From Leptospira haakeii (GTDB lineage: Bacteria > Spirochaetota > Leptospiria > Leptospirales > Leptospiraceae), in assembly GCF_002812045.1 (NCBI RefSeq), contig NZ_NPEG01000001.1:248001-312000 (forward strand): a DNA stretch of 64,000 bases, in the 5' to 3' direction. Position numbers and translations under genes: made by a program. Every line of letters begins with the position of its first letter. The stretch's first letter is position 1. This document shows, in pieces, positions 25,504-34,544 of the stretch. The notes beneath the pieces are model-generated. The model saw only the letters and a list, made by a program, of their open reading frames with translations, had not been told where the DNA came from and did no database searches.

Positions 25504-27393
25504 ATGGGCGAATACTTGGAACAAAACTACCAGGACTGGATCCCTTCTTCTTCATTTTCCTACTTAGTTCTCGGACTTTTATCGACTTTATTTTTAGATG
25601 TTTTCTTTCCTGACCTGGTCCTAATTTGGACTGCAATACATTCAATTAGCATAATATTCTTTTCCTTTTTATTCTTCAGTAAAAAGGCCCCATACTTTTC
25701 ATGGGGAGTGATCCTATTTTTCGCTTTAGCGATCTGCGGTTATACCAAAAGAACCGCTCCTTTTTTAGAAAAATCCGGTTCTTGGAAAAAAGAATTCTCT
25801 CAAAAAATCAACCAAACCTTAGATAGAGCAAAAATACAAGGCAGAGCCAGAGAAATTTCATTAGGTTTAGTTTTAGGAGATGCGAAAGGTTTAGATAAAG
25901 AGTTCAAGAAAAATGCAAGAGAAGGAGGGATTTTACATCTATTTGCCGCCTCTGGCTTACATTTAGGGATTTTGATCGGCTGTATGTTCGCGGTGCTGAA
26001 ACGAATTCCATTCTTAGGGTATTATATTCCGAGAATACTTCCCGTATTATTCGGATTATTATATTTGGCCTTTTTGGGTTTTCCAATCTCACTCGCAAGA
26101 GCTTGGATATTTTCCGCCTGGATACTTTTACAATCTTTGTTTTTTAGAAAGTCTAAACCTGCAGATCTATTAATTTCTTCAGCAGGACTAGTTTATCTTT
26201 GGGATCCTGTTCGCTCATTTGGAGTTTCTTTTTTACTTTCTTTCGGCGCAGTTTCAGGCATTCTACTTTTGCTTCCTTGTTTCCAAAAATGTCTTCCTCC
26301 AATACCAGAAGATAAAACGATCTTAAGTAGATTTATCGGATTTTGGAGAGATAATCTTTTAGTTTCCTTATCCGCCGGGATTGGAACATTACCTTCTTTA
26401 ATTTACTATTTCGGGAGTTATAGTTTCGGATCATTAGGTTTAAATCTGATCTTAGTCCCGATATGTGGGATTTTACTTCCTCTATTATATTTTTCTTTAG
26501 TATTGGAATCGCTATATCTGTCCTTATTTGCACAACCTGTATGGAAAATCGTTTTATTCCTTTTAGAAGTTTTAGAAAAAACAACTCTCTACTGGGGAGA
26601 ATCGGATTGGAATTGGATTCACTATTATAGGGGAAACACAAAGTTTTTCGGATTAGGGATCTGGTTTTTATTCTTACTCTTCTTATTTCTCTGGAAATTG
26701 TTTCCCTCTAAAAAAATGGAAAGCTCCAAATTAGATCTTTCTAATTCCGTAAATGATACGACCCATAAAACCTCTCTTCTCAAAAATATTTGGATCGTCG
26801 GATTTTGTATCTGCTGCGGTTTTCAATTCTTATTGGCAAATTCTTCCAAGTGGATCAGGCTTCAGGATGTATTCTTTGGAGATCGATTCATCTTTTTCAT
26901 ACAAGAAAAGAACAGATTGATCCTCGCAGGAAAATGTAAGTATAGCTCCAATATTCTTTACAAGTCATTGGGAAAAGATCCGGAAAGATTCTGCAGAAGT
27001 TCAAAAACCGTCCACGAGATCTATATAGAACATGAATCCTGCTTAGATTGGGTCTCGGAATGTTTGAAAAAAAATCAAAATCTATCTTTGAAATATGGGG
27101 GAAAAGAAAAACCAAAGAGTGCAGGTTTTGAAAATTGGATCTTAATTCCTAAATTAGCAGAATTTCATCTGCCATATCAGGATCAAAAACTGATCCGATT
27201 CGAGGTGGGCAAGGATTCACTTCTCATACTAGCAAACCGAACAAAAAAAGGAGAAGGGATCATACTAATCCTTCCAAGATTTGGGATCAAAGAAGATCCA
27301 AGAGACTGGAATCAATTCAGAAAACAGCTTGGAATCGCTCCCGGTTGGAAGTTTATTGGAAGTGATGAGCTCCCCGGAATACCCGTTTTATAA
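25504..27393 (+). CDS. ComEC/Rec2-family membrane protein without an intact beta-lactamase-like domain
   Basis: ComEC forms the channel that takes single-stranded DNA through the inner membrane in natural transformation. The competence-domain core is clear: GLVLGDAKGLDKEF and HLFAASGLHLGIL with S150-G-L-H153, then many membrane helices up to about residue 440. In canonical ComEC the C-terminus is a metallo-beta-lactamase-like domain with HxHxDH. Here the last 190 residues show no such metal motif, only a soluble domain with a few cysteines. The N-terminal OB-fold region is also short. Leptospira are not generally regarded as naturally competent, so uptake function is uncertain. The 3' end overlaps rsmA by 29 bases. 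Confidence 0.8.
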   Translation: MGEYLEQNYQDWIPSSSFSYLVLGLLSTLFLDVFFPDLVLIWTAIHSISIIFFSFLFFSKKAPYFSWGVILFFALAICGYTKRTAPFLEKSGSWKKEFSQKINQTLDRAKIQGRAREISLGLVLGDAKGLDKEFKKNAREGGILHLFAASGLHLGILIGCMFAVLKRIPFLGYYIPRILPVLFGLLYLAFLGFPISLARAWIFSAWILLQSLFFRKSKPADLLISSAGLVYLWDPVRSFGVSFLLSFGAVSGILLLLPCFQKCLPPIPEDKTILSRFIGFWRDNLLVSLSAGIGTLPSLIYYFGSYSFGSLGLNLILVPICGILLPLLYFSLVLESLYLSLFAQPVWKIVLFLLEVLEKTTLYWGESDWNWIHYYRGNTKFFGLGIWFLFLLFLFLWKLFPSKKMESSKLDLSNSVNDTTHKTSLLKNIWIVGFCICCGFQFLLANSSKWIRLQDVFFGDRFIFFIQEKNRLILAGKCKYSSNILYKSLGKDPERFCRSSKTVHEIYIEHESCLDWVSECLKKNQNLSLKYGGKEKPKSAGFENWILIPKLAEFHLPYQDQKLIRFEVGKDSLLILANRTKKGEGIILILPRFGIKEDPRDWNQFRKQLGIAPGWKFIGSDELPGIPVL

Positions 27394-28243
27394 ACCGAAT
27401 GTGATCCGGGAATTTTTATCAGAAAGATCCTCTGCTCCTCTCAAAAAATGGGGACAAAACTTTCTTATAGATCCAAACGCAGTAAAAACTTTATTCTCTA
27501 GTGCAGAACCGGAACTCTTACAAAAATCTGAACTGATCCTAGAGATCGGCCCAGGTCTAGGAGCACTTTCCCATTTGCTTTATGGGCTAGGGAAAAAACT
27601 GAGATTATATGAGATTGATCCGGTATATTATAAATGGTTAAATGAGTTTCTCCCTGGAACTGAGATCATTTTAGGTGATGCAAGAGATACACTATCAGAC
27701 GGGGAAAAGAGCACCTGTTTTTTATTTGGGAATCTTCCCTATTATATAACTTCTGAACTTATACTTCTTTCTTTGGAAAAATTCCCAAATTTGCAAGGAG
27801 CAGTTTTTTTAGTCCAAAAAGAATTCGCTCAAAGGATTACTAAGGAGATTTCCTCTCTTTCAATTTATGCGGGAGCTTACGGAAAATTCCAAAGTAAAAA
27901 GACGATCAAAGCAGGATGTTTTTATCCTTCTCCCAATGTAGATTCAAGTGTTCTCACATTTGTTTCAGACAAAAGATTTCCCAAAAAAGGATCCTACCAA
28001 GTTTTAGAAATTTTATGCAGAACCTTATTTTGGGGAAAAAGGAAAAAGATAGGCTCTTCTATCAAAGAAGCTCCATTAGATTCCTTTTATCCGAACGGGC
28101 TTCCACTCCAGATCTCCGAAGAAAATTTAAGATCTAAATTAAAAGAATGTGTAGAATCTGCAGGAATTTCTTTGGATAAAAGACCGGAAGAATTAAAAGC
28201 AGAAAACTTTTATAAGATTGTAGATCTTTTTCAGATTGATTAA
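27365..28243 (+). CDS. rsmA: 16S rRNA (adenine1518-N6/adenine1519-N6)-dimethyltransferase
   Basis: RsmA (KsgA) dimethylates two adjacent adenines in helix 45 of 16S rRNA. SAM motif I EIGPGLGAL (60-68) and catalytic NLPYY (123-127) are intact, as is the LKKWGQNFLID opening. The ATG at 27365 is preceded by GGAAG and gives the usual family N-terminus; an earlier in-frame start at 27281 would add 28 residues read out of frame through comEC. The 29-base overlap with comEC implies cotranscription. The C-terminal domain is complete and a strong terminator follows. Confidence 0.95.
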   Translation: MSSPEYPFYKPNVIREFLSERSSAPLKKWGQNFLIDPNAVKTLFSSAEPELLQKSELILEIGPGLGALSHLLYGLGKKLRLYEIDPVYYKWLNEFLPGTEIILGDARDTLSDGEKSTCFLFGNLPYYITSELILLSLEKFPNLQGAVFLVQKEFAQRITKEISSLSIYAGAYGKFQSKKTIKAGCFYPSPNVDSSVLTFVSDKRFPKKGSYQVLEILCRTLFWGKRKKIGSSIKEAPLDSFYPNGLPLQISEENLRSKLKECVESAGISLDKRPEELKAENFYKIVDLFQID

Positions 28244-28275
28244 AAAGAGCAGAGGAAAATGTCCCCTGCTCTTTT
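28243..28275. terminator. Bidirectional terminator between rsmA and rsgA
   Basis: AAAAGAGCAG and CTGCTCTTTT form a perfect 10-base-pair stem with further inner pairing (GGA/TCC). A/T ends on each side suit termination from both convergent genes. Confidence 0.85.
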
Positions 28276-28282
28276 CTCAAAA

Positions 28283-29410
28283 CTAACGATACCTTTCTCG
28301 GTCTCGTTGTTGTTGCATTCTTTTTTGCTCTTTGTGGATGGACTTCCACTTCGCTTTCTGTTCTCTGAATTCAACTGAGTTTGGAGCGCTTAAATTCGCA
28401 GTCCTTTCCAATTCTCTTTTGAGTTTCAGATAACTTTTGAATCTTTCTTCCGAAATTTTTCCCGAGTCGATCGCAAGTTTTACTCCACAATCAGGTTCAC
28501 TGATATGAGAACAATCTTGGAATCTACAATTAGAAGCAGCCTCAAAAATTTCAGGAAAGGTTTCTTCCAACCCGGAGCCGTCTGACCAAAGTTGGATCTC
28601 CCTCATCCCCGGAGTATCTAAAATCCAAGCACCTGAATCCAAACGGAACATCCATCTATTAGTAGTGGTATGTCTTCCTTTGGAGTCTGATTCCCTAACT
28701 TCGTTTACCGATCTGATCTTTTCTCCGATCAATAAATTGAGAAGAGAAGATTTGCCTACCCCGGACGATCCTATAAAAGCGGAAGTAGAACCGTCTTTCC
28801 AAAACATTTCTAGTTCTTCCAAACCTTCTTGTTTGTGATTGGAAACTGAGAATACTTCCACTCCAGGGCAAGATTTTCGTACTGTGTCGATCTTCTGCTT
28901 TAGCTCTTCTTCTTTGTCTGAATACAAATCTTTCTTTGTAAGTACTACGACCGGTTTAGCCCTACTCTCCCAGATCTGTATCAAAGTCCTCTCTAATCTT
29001 CTTGGTTGGAAATCTCCATCTAAACCATGTAGAAGAAAAATTCGATCCATGTTCGCACAGATTGGATCCGGTTTTAAAGTTTCTCCCTTGGTTTTTCGTA
29101 CGAGTAAACTTCTCCTCGGAAGAACCTTATGAATTAAATATTCTTCTCCACTTAGTTTTGTGACTAGGACCCAATCTCCAGCAACTGGTAAATCCAAACT
29201 AGAATCTGCATTAAATCGAAGTGCCCCGGTTAACGTTCCGGTCCCTTCTTCTTTTAAACTTCCTAGTTCGAGACGAAACTCTTGTCCCTGTTCTCCGATA
29301 ATTCTCGCGGAGACCGGATCAGAGATGCCTAGGTCCTCTGAAATTTTGATAAATTCTTTTTCTCTATCCGCATCCCATACGGATAAATTCAAAGATGGTT
29401 TTTGATCCAT
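28283..29410 (-). CDS. rsgA: Ribosome small subunit-dependent GTPase A
   Basis: Circularly permuted GTPase that checks late 30S assembly. Motif order shows the permutation: G4 TKKD (158-161), then G1 GSSGVGKSS (214-222), the switch region GRHTTTN, and G3 DTPG (265-268). An N-terminal OB domain precedes it. A C-terminal zinc knuckle uses Cys295, Cys300, His302 and Cys308. Beyond the zinc site lies a basic, glutamine/arginine-rich tail (residues about 345-375) suited to rRNA contact. ATG start; a palindrome sits 13-31 bases upstream of it. Confidence 0.95.
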   Translation of the reverse strand: MDQKPSLNLSVWDADREKEFIKISEDLGISDPVSARIIGEQGQEFRLELGSLKEEGTGTLTGALRFNADSSLDLPVAGDWVLVTKLSGEEYLIHKVLPRRSLLVRKTKGETLKPDPICANMDRIFLLHGLDGDFQPRRLERTLIQIWESRAKPVVVLTKKDLYSDKEEELKQKIDTVRKSCPGVEVFSVSNHKQEGLEELEMFWKDGSTSAFIGSSGVGKSSLLNLLIGEKIRSVNEVRESDSKGRHTTTNRWMFRLDSGAWILDTPGMREIQLWSDGSGLEETFPEIFEAASNCRFQDCSHISEPDCGVKLAIDSGKISEERFKSYLKLKRELERTANLSAPNSVEFREQKAKWKSIHKEQKRMQQQRDRERYR

Positions 29411-29423
29411 TTATTTTGCCCAA

Positions 29424-29441
29424 ACCTATAACTATATAGGT
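29424..29441. promoter_or_regulatory. Palindrome upstream of rsgA
   Basis: ACCTATA-ACTA-TATAGGT has perfect 7-base arms and lies 13-31 bases upstream of the rsgA start. The AT-rich core resembles a -10 element, so it may be an operator overlapping the promoter. Confidence 0.35.
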
Positions 29442-29580
29442 AGTCATTCATGTAACTCCCCCGTGATACGAGGGTCCTTTGAGGAAAAGGTTGTAAACAA
29501 TTAGGCAATCATATGCAAACTTAACCTTAGACTTTCGGGCGTAACGTAAGTTGTAAAGTTTTTTTTGGGAAGAAAAAGGG

Positions 29581-31104
29581 CTAGCTAGAATGTTTCTGGA
29601 AGGCTTTATATTCTTCTATAACCTTCTTACCGAACTCCAACCATTCCTCGTCTTTTTTAAAGCCGAAATGTTGGAGCACTTCCCAGTGAATCGCAGCGGG
29701 GTCCGCTTTTCCATCCAGGCATTCTATGATCCAATCGGATAAGTAGACTGCGAATACGACATCTCTGGATTCTTTTTTAGCCATCAATGGTCTATGATGG
29801 TATTCAGCAGCTACTTTGATAGTATCTGAGAAATTCCATTTTTCACAGATCATACCTCCTAAGGAAGTATGAGTGATCCCAAGTGCGGCTTCCTCCAAAC
29901 CGAGGGTAGAAGGTAAAAGTTTTTTGCCGGAGATATCGGTTAACTTTTCGATCGTATCTCCTTCTAAAGAAAGTAAAAGTACAAGTCCTATATTATGGAG
30001 AAGTGCGGCGCAAACCAAATTAGTCAGGAATGTTTTCTTCCAGCCCATTCTTTCTCCGAGCCTTCTACAAATATAAGCAGAAAGACTGGACATCTCCCAG
30101 ATATGCTCGAACTCTTTGTATCTTTCTTCCAGGATCTTTTTTGTTCCAAGGCTTAGAAGAATATTATTTAATTCTGATAAACCGATCAGCTTGATCGCAT
30201 CGTCAAGTGTTTCGACTTTTCTTCCTTGTGCAAAAGAAGCAGAGTTTGCGAGTTTTAAAATATTGGTAGATAAGGAAACGTCTCTCCCGACTTGTTCGGT
30301 GATCTGTTGGATGGAAGAATCGGGCTTATTGATCAGACTCATGATCTGATTTAAGTTTTCCGGGAATGTAGGAAGTTTATCTATCTCAGCGATAATTTCC
30401 ACCGTACGTTGATACGAAACATTTCGGTGTTTGTAATCTAGCGGAATTTTGATATATGCGGAAGTGATCCCACCTTCTGCCTTTAATTTATAAGAATCAG
30501 CTGCAATCCCTTCGTTCTTTAGCATCAAAAGGGACATGGCAAGTCCAAGGCCGGCACCTTCCGAATCGTCGGCGTGATCCGCGAAAACCTCTCCCAGGTC
30601 GTTATACTCTTTGCTCTTGCCAATCCTATTCTCTACACGTTTTAATTCTTCCGCAATAATAGGCGCGTTATTGGAAACCCTCATCAAGAAGCTAGTTCTA
30701 TTGAAAGCAAGAGTGATCAAACAATGGAATTTAACTTTTTCCAACAAGGCGGCGTACCTTTCCTTGTCCTTAATCATTTCTTTTTTGAAATTTGCCATCC
30801 CTCTCACGTAATCGTCGGGATTGGAAATGTTCAGATTGTTTTCGGCAAAAAAGATACGTTTGGAATTTGCCTTAACGGCGTTCATCGCACTTTCTCTTAA
30901 GATAGAAAAAACGGATTCTTTCAGGGAGATTGCATCCAAATAGACCAGGTACCTGTCCAAAAGAACGCTGATTAATTTATCCACACTTTTGTTCAAGGTG
31001 GTAAACCGAATATAGAGAGGATTTAGCTTTTCAATGCGTTCGTTTACGTTACGAACGCTCAGATAGTATCCTTCCTTTTCGAAATGGTACCAGTTTATAT
31101 TCAT
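29581..31104 (-). CDS. GHKL-type ATPase domain fused to an HDOD domain
   Basis: The N-terminal half (about 60-222) resembles histidine-kinase-like ATPase folds: an N-box-like LRESAMNAVKAN with Glu71 and Asn75, and a G2-like GAGLGL at 183-188. The G1 position reads VSNNAP (143-148) instead of V-x-D-x-G-x-G, and there is no phospho-acceptor His. ATP binding is therefore uncertain and autophosphorylation unlikely. The C-terminal half (about 235-500) is an HDOD domain (LPTFPENLNQIM start; ALLHNIG at 367-373 with HN in place of HD), a signalling module without phosphohydrolase activity. I infer a scaffold or partner of other signalling proteins. It is monocistronic, ATG start. Confidence 0.75.
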   Translation of the reverse strand: MNINWYHFEKEGYYLSVRNVNERIEKLNPLYIRFTTLNKSVDKLISVLLDRYLVYLDAISLKESVFSILRESAMNAVKANSKRIFFAENNLNISNPDDYVRGMANFKKEMIKDKERYAALLEKVKFHCLITLAFNRTSFLMRVSNNAPIIAEELKRVENRIGKSKEYNDLGEVFADHADDSEGAGLGLAMSLLMLKNEGIAADSYKLKAEGGITSAYIKIPLDYKHRNVSYQRTVEIIAEIDKLPTFPENLNQIMSLINKPDSSIQQITEQVGRDVSLSTNILKLANSASFAQGRKVETLDDAIKLIGLSELNNILLSLGTKKILEERYKEFEHIWEMSSLSAYICRRLGERMGWKKTFLTNLVCAALLHNIGLVLLLSLEGDTIEKLTDISGKKLLPSTLGLEEAALGITHTSLGGMICEKWNFSDTIKVAAEYHHRPLMAKKESRDVVFAVYLSDWIIECLDGKADPAAIHWEVLQHFGFKKDEEWLEFGKKVIEEYKAFQKHSS

Positions 31105-31122
31105 TTTCGCTCGGCGGAAGGG

Positions 31123-31148
31123 CCTGCTATATCCTACTGCTGAGCAGG
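31123..31148. repeat. Inverted repeat between HDOD gene and ABC operon
   Basis: CCTGCT and AGCAGG form a 6-base-pair stem followed by TTTT on the plus strand. It may be a weak terminator-like or leader structure; orientation relative to the minus-strand genes does not favour termination. Confidence 0.3.
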
Positions 31149-31189
31149 TTTTGTCAACCCTAGATTAAATTCTCCAAATCCCTTAGGGC

Positions 31190-32005
31190 CTAAATCTCTT
31201 TGTGTCGAGTGCTCAACCATAGAGTGGATTTTAAAATTACGATCCATGCTCCTACTTGGACGAATGAATAAGGTCCGTAGAAATTTTTAGGATCAGCCTT
31301 CCCCAAAAAAAGCGCGAAAGAATGATAAAAAACAGTCCCGACCTGGGGCAGAACCCAGTAGATCGTTTTTAGAACGAATTTTTTGACATCGCTTGCTTCT
31401 GCAGACATATCGATATTTTGGTTATAGGCTACAAAATCCAAAATGCAGCTGAAAAGTATAAGGCCAAGAGAACTAACGATCGCAAGAGACTGATTTGAGA
31501 ACAGAGTCACTAAAAGAACCAATAGAACAAAAAACGAATACACCAACATCATGGTTCCCTGATACCAAAGGAACTCCCAAGGGATTTCCAAAGAGAACCA
31601 AGAACTGATCCCGAAAGCAAGAAGTACAAATAAAACCACGCATATAAGCAGCGCGAGTCCCTTACTTCCCACATAAGCGAACGGATCCACAGGGCGACTC
31701 AACCAAAGAGTATGGACCTGAGAATCCATGTCTTGGCGGAGAAGGTCAGAAGTTAAGATCACCAGAAAGACCAAACTCCAAAAAGAAGTCAGTATAAAAT
31801 ACATATAAGAAGAAACACCGTTACTGGTCTCTCCTCCTACGGATGTAGTACAGGTCCATTCACCTAAAAGGAAAAACCCTAGCAGAGAAAAATAGAAGAA
31901 GATTGCCTTACGTCTTAGAACCTGGACGAACGTTAGCCGAAGCAGAGTCCCGGTCTGTCGAAACGCAGAGGAGATAAAAAATTTGAAATCAGTTTGAGAG
32001 CTCAA
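31190..32005 (-). CDS. ABC-2 type transporter permease
   Basis: The 271-residue protein has about six membrane helices and the topology of NosY-like ABC-2 permeases. Typical features are a first helix after a basic cytosolic start (FVQVLRRKAIFFYF), a conserved polar segment (DMDSQVHTLWLSRPVDPFAYVGSK) and a helix-rich C-terminus. It overlaps the upstream ATPase gene by four bases (32002-32005), so the two form one transporter, probably an exporter or gliding/NosFY-like system. Substrate unknown. Confidence 0.8.
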   Translation of the reverse strand: MSSQTDFKFFISSAFRQTGTLLRLTFVQVLRRKAIFFYFSLLGFFLLGEWTCTTSVGGETSNGVSSYMYFILTSFWSLVFLVILTSDLLRQDMDSQVHTLWLSRPVDPFAYVGSKGLALLICVVLFVLLAFGISSWFSLEIPWEFLWYQGTMMLVYSFFVLLVLLVTLFSNQSLAIVSSLGLILFSCILDFVAYNQNIDMSAEASDVKKFVLKTIYWVLPQVGTVFYHSFALFLGKADPKNFYGPYSFVQVGAWIVILKSTLWLSTRHKEI

Positions 32006-32919
32006 TTTGAACCTCCATTTTCAGAACCTTGGGTAAGCCTAAAGAATACGTCTTCTAAAGATTCGGTCTTTCTTTCGTAGAGGAAAATTTCAGCACCCTT
32101 CTCCACTAAAATTGCAGGAAGTTTTTTCAGATCCACTTCCGGCTTGGGACGAATTTCCCAGGTCTTTCCATCCTTCTTATGTTCCAAAGAGATCTCTTCC
32201 AAATAAGATTCAGGCGCCGATTCCAAACGAATACGTATCCTATCCTTTCCTTGTTTTAATTCGTCCAGTTTGCCCTGAGCCATAAGGTTTCCTTTATGAA
32301 GAATACCTATCTCGGTACAGATCTGCTCTACTTCTAATAAACGATGAGAATTTATTAGGATAGTTACCCCTCTCTTCTTATTCTCTTCTAAAATTAATTC
32401 TCTGAATTCTTTATAACCTGCTGGGTCCAAACCTGTACCAGGCTCGTCTAAAAGTAAAAGTTCAGGTTCTCCACCAAGTGCATTTGCAAGCCCCAATCTT
32501 TGGAGCATGCCCTTGGAGTAAGTGGAAATTTTTCGATCAGCAGCTTCTGCTAATCCTAACTTTTCTAAAAACTCTGTACTTTTCTTTTTAGCAACGGAAG
32601 AAGGTATCAATGCAAGTTTGAAACTCGCTTCTAAAAATTCTCTCCCACTCAAATAAGTAGGGACCGCCATTCTTTCCGGAAGATAACCTATCTTAGTTCT
32701 AGCAAGAGGAGAAGGTTCCAAACCCAGAACCTTACAGTAACCTTCGGTCTGTTTCGAGAAACCAAGTAAGATACGGACCAAGGTAGTTTTACCCGCTCCG
32801 TTTTGACCGAGTAAACCGAAGATCCCGCCTTGCGGAATTTTCAGATCAATTCCTTGTAATGCTTTTACTTTCGGATAAAATTTGCGTAGGTGCTCTATTT
32901 CAATTGCAAATTGAGGCAT
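32002..32919 (-). CDS. ABC transporter ATP-binding protein (NosF/CcmA-like)
   Basis: ATPase partner of the following permease. Walker A GQNGAGKT is at 38-45, the signature motif is the drug-exporter variant YSKGMLQR (134-141), Walker B LLLLDEP is at 154-160, and the H-loop is in ILINSHRLLEVE. A C-terminal extension of about 80 residues after the ATPase core matches ABC-2 exporters. ATG start with AAGGA. It diverges from the sixA-like gene; about 100 bases separate the two starts. Confidence 0.88.
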   Translation of the reverse strand: MPQFAIEIEHLRKFYPKVKALQGIDLKIPQGGIFGLLGQNGAGKTTLVRILLGFSKQTEGYCKVLGLEPSPLARTKIGYLPERMAVPTYLSGREFLEASFKLALIPSSVAKKKSTEFLEKLGLAEAADRKISTYSKGMLQRLGLANALGGEPELLLLDEPGTGLDPAGYKEFRELILEENKKRGVTILINSHRLLEVEQICTEIGILHKGNLMAQGKLDELKQGKDRIRIRLESAPESYLEEISLEHKKDGKTWEIRPKPEVDLKKLPAILVEKGAEIFLYERKTESLEDVFFRLTQGSENGGSN

Positions 32920-33018
32920 TCAAAAATCCTTAGACCAAGTGCCGGAGACGATAGTTCCATTGCTTCTCGAAGCAATCCTTTTTATTAGAACGCGTACGCA
33001 CAATTCTACATTTATTCT

Positions 33019-33501
33019 ATGAAGATTATCATAGCCAGACATGGGGAAGCCGATCCCAATTCGGAAGACGGCAAAGATTCTTCCAGGGTGCTCACTCCCA
33101 AAGGAATCACGGATATAGAAAAGATGGCCCGGTTCTTTCAGACCGGTTTTAAGATCAAAAAGATCTATCATAGTCCTTATGTTCGCACAAAAGCCACTGC
33201 GGAAATTTATTCCAAAATTTTAAGGCCAGAACTAGAAACTGAATCGGCTGAATACCTTCTTCCGGGAGAAGACTATTTTAGGATCTGTCCTCTTCTTAAA
33301 GATAATTCAAACTCGGATGCAATCCTTTTAGTGGGCCATAGCCCTGACGTGAGTGTGTTTGCAGAAACTCTTTTGGGAATTTCAGGAGTTGGAAAATCTT
33401 TTCTATTCACTCCTGGTTCTGCACTCGCAGTGAATATTCCTCGCGAGAAATTCCAGGGAGGACAGATCATTTGGTTTGTTTCTCCTGATTTTCTTTGTTG
33501 A
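33019..33501 (+). CDS. SixA-like phosphohistidine phosphatase
   Basis: Small histidine phosphatase (160 residues) of the SixA group, which removes phosphate from phosphohistidine on phosphotransfer proteins. The catalytic RHG is in IIIARHGEAD (residues 3-12), the second catalytic Arg is in VRTKATA, and the second His is in LVGHSPDV. Leptospira have many two-component proteins that could be substrates, but the target is unknown. ATG start; short 5' gap. Confidence 0.8.
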   Translation: MKIIIARHGEADPNSEDGKDSSRVLTPKGITDIEKMARFFQTGFKIKKIYHSPYVRTKATAEIYSKILRPELETESAEYLLPGEDYFRICPLLKDNSNSDAILLVGHSPDVSVFAETLLGISGVGKSFLFTPGSALAVNIPREKFQGGQIIWFVSPDFLC

Positions 33502-33570
33502 TCTTCCTACTTACTTAAGCAAAGACCTATTTTTAAAAACCGGTTTACATAGAGTTCTATCTCGAAAAAT

Positions 33571-33576
33571 TATACA
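33571..33576 (+). promoter_or_regulatory. Possible -10 element of the tRNA-Pro gene
   Basis: TATACA lies 9 bases before the mature tRNA 5' end. A TTTACA upstream is too far away (about 21 bases) for a good -35, so only the -10 is proposed. Confidence 0.25.
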
Positions 33577-33585
33577 ACTGAGGAC

Positions 33586-33657
<72 letters not shown>

Positions 33658-33659
33658 AA

Positions 33660-33670
33660 GTCCTCTTTTT
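33660..33670 (+). terminator. tRNA transcript end: right arm of a stem enclosing the tRNA plus T run
   Basis: GTCCTC here complements GAGGAC immediately 5' of the tRNA and is followed by TTTTT. The precursor would be a closed helix with a U tail, serving processing and termination. Confidence 0.5.
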
Positions 33671-33679
33671 AAACTCCAT

Positions 33680-34510
33680 TCATTCCAAACTCGGAACCTT
33701 ACACCCCGCTAATTCGTAAAATCTAATGATCGTTCCAGTTCTAGATCCTGATTTGTTTCGATTTAAGATAGTATAAATTATATAATCGTTTTCAGATTTA
33801 ACTAAGGCACCTTGGAACCAGAAACTTCCTTCCCAAGAACCTGTTTTTCCATACACTTTAGCCGATCTATCCGTACATTCGGACCAGAAAAGGGTCTTTT
33901 TCCATTCTTCCATGATATCCTTACTAAGCCCATAACCGTTTTCAAAAATTTTGGACCACGAAGAATGTACACTCTTAGGAGTTAATTTGATCTTACCCCC
34001 GTGTTTTAAACCTGCAAGATCGATCCACCAATCTTGAACATTAAAATTCGATTTAGAATTTTCTAAATAACCGATCTTACGTAATGTAAGATCCAATTTC
34101 TCCTTTCCTAATTTAGGAAAAATTTTTTCAAAATAATCATTAGAAGAATAAAACAGCGCATCTCTTAAATCCAAAAGTCTGGGAGAATTAGGAATATGTT
34201 TGTCTGCACATTCAATTTTTTCTTCCGGATCAACGATACGATTCTCAATTAAAGATAAAACCAGATACGTTTTAAAGGTAGAAGCAGGAGAATATTCCCT
34301 TTTCAGAAATTCGAGTGCACCGTAGGTTTTTTCAGTCTTCGATTTACCTGAACTTACTTGAGTTACAAGGATCAACTCTTCCGAGTTAGTTGTTATGGAC
34401 TTTGGAGAGAGATTTTGAGAATTTAAAGGAGTTAGAAGAAAAAGAAAAGAGAGTTGAAAGAGTAAAAATCGGCCTAGAGCTGAATTCTTTCCCTCTGAAA
34501 ATTGAAACAT
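33680..34510 (-). CDS. Class D beta-lactamase/BlaR-sensor-like serine acylase
   Basis: The protein has a signal peptide (hydrophobic residues about 14-29). All three penicillin-recognising motifs follow: SPASTFK with catalytic Ser77 and Lys80, SSN (122-124), and YGKTGSWEG with KTG at 222-224. PASTFK and YGKTG are close to OXA-type (class D) enzymes. However, the middle motif reads S-x-N, as in class A and penicillin-binding proteins, instead of the S-x-V of class D. It could therefore be a beta-lactamase, a carboxypeptidase or a sensor domain. No regulatory helix-turn-helix or membrane sensor is attached. AGGAAA ribosome-binding site; single gene on the minus strand. Confidence 0.8.
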   Translation of the reverse strand: MFQFSEGKNSALGRFLLFQLSFLFLLTPLNSQNLSPKSITTNSEELILVTQVSSGKSKTEKTYGALEFLKREYSPASTFKTYLVLSLIENRIVDPEEKIECADKHIPNSPRLLDLRDALFYSSNDYFEKIFPKLGKEKLDLTLRKIGYLENSKSNFNVQDWWIDLAGLKHGGKIKLTPKSVHSSWSKIFENGYGLSKDIMEEWKKTLFWSECTDRSAKVYGKTGSWEGSFWFQGALVKSENDYIIYTILNRNKSGSRTGTIIRFYELAGCKVPSLE

Positions 34511-34544
34511 GATCGTTTCCTATTCGAGGGGAAAAATCCGCCCA

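Noticed and set aside
28134..28349. ORF spanning the rsmA/rsgA terminator on the minus strand
   Set aside because: It crosses a strong bidirectional terminator and overlaps the rsmA end; no motif.
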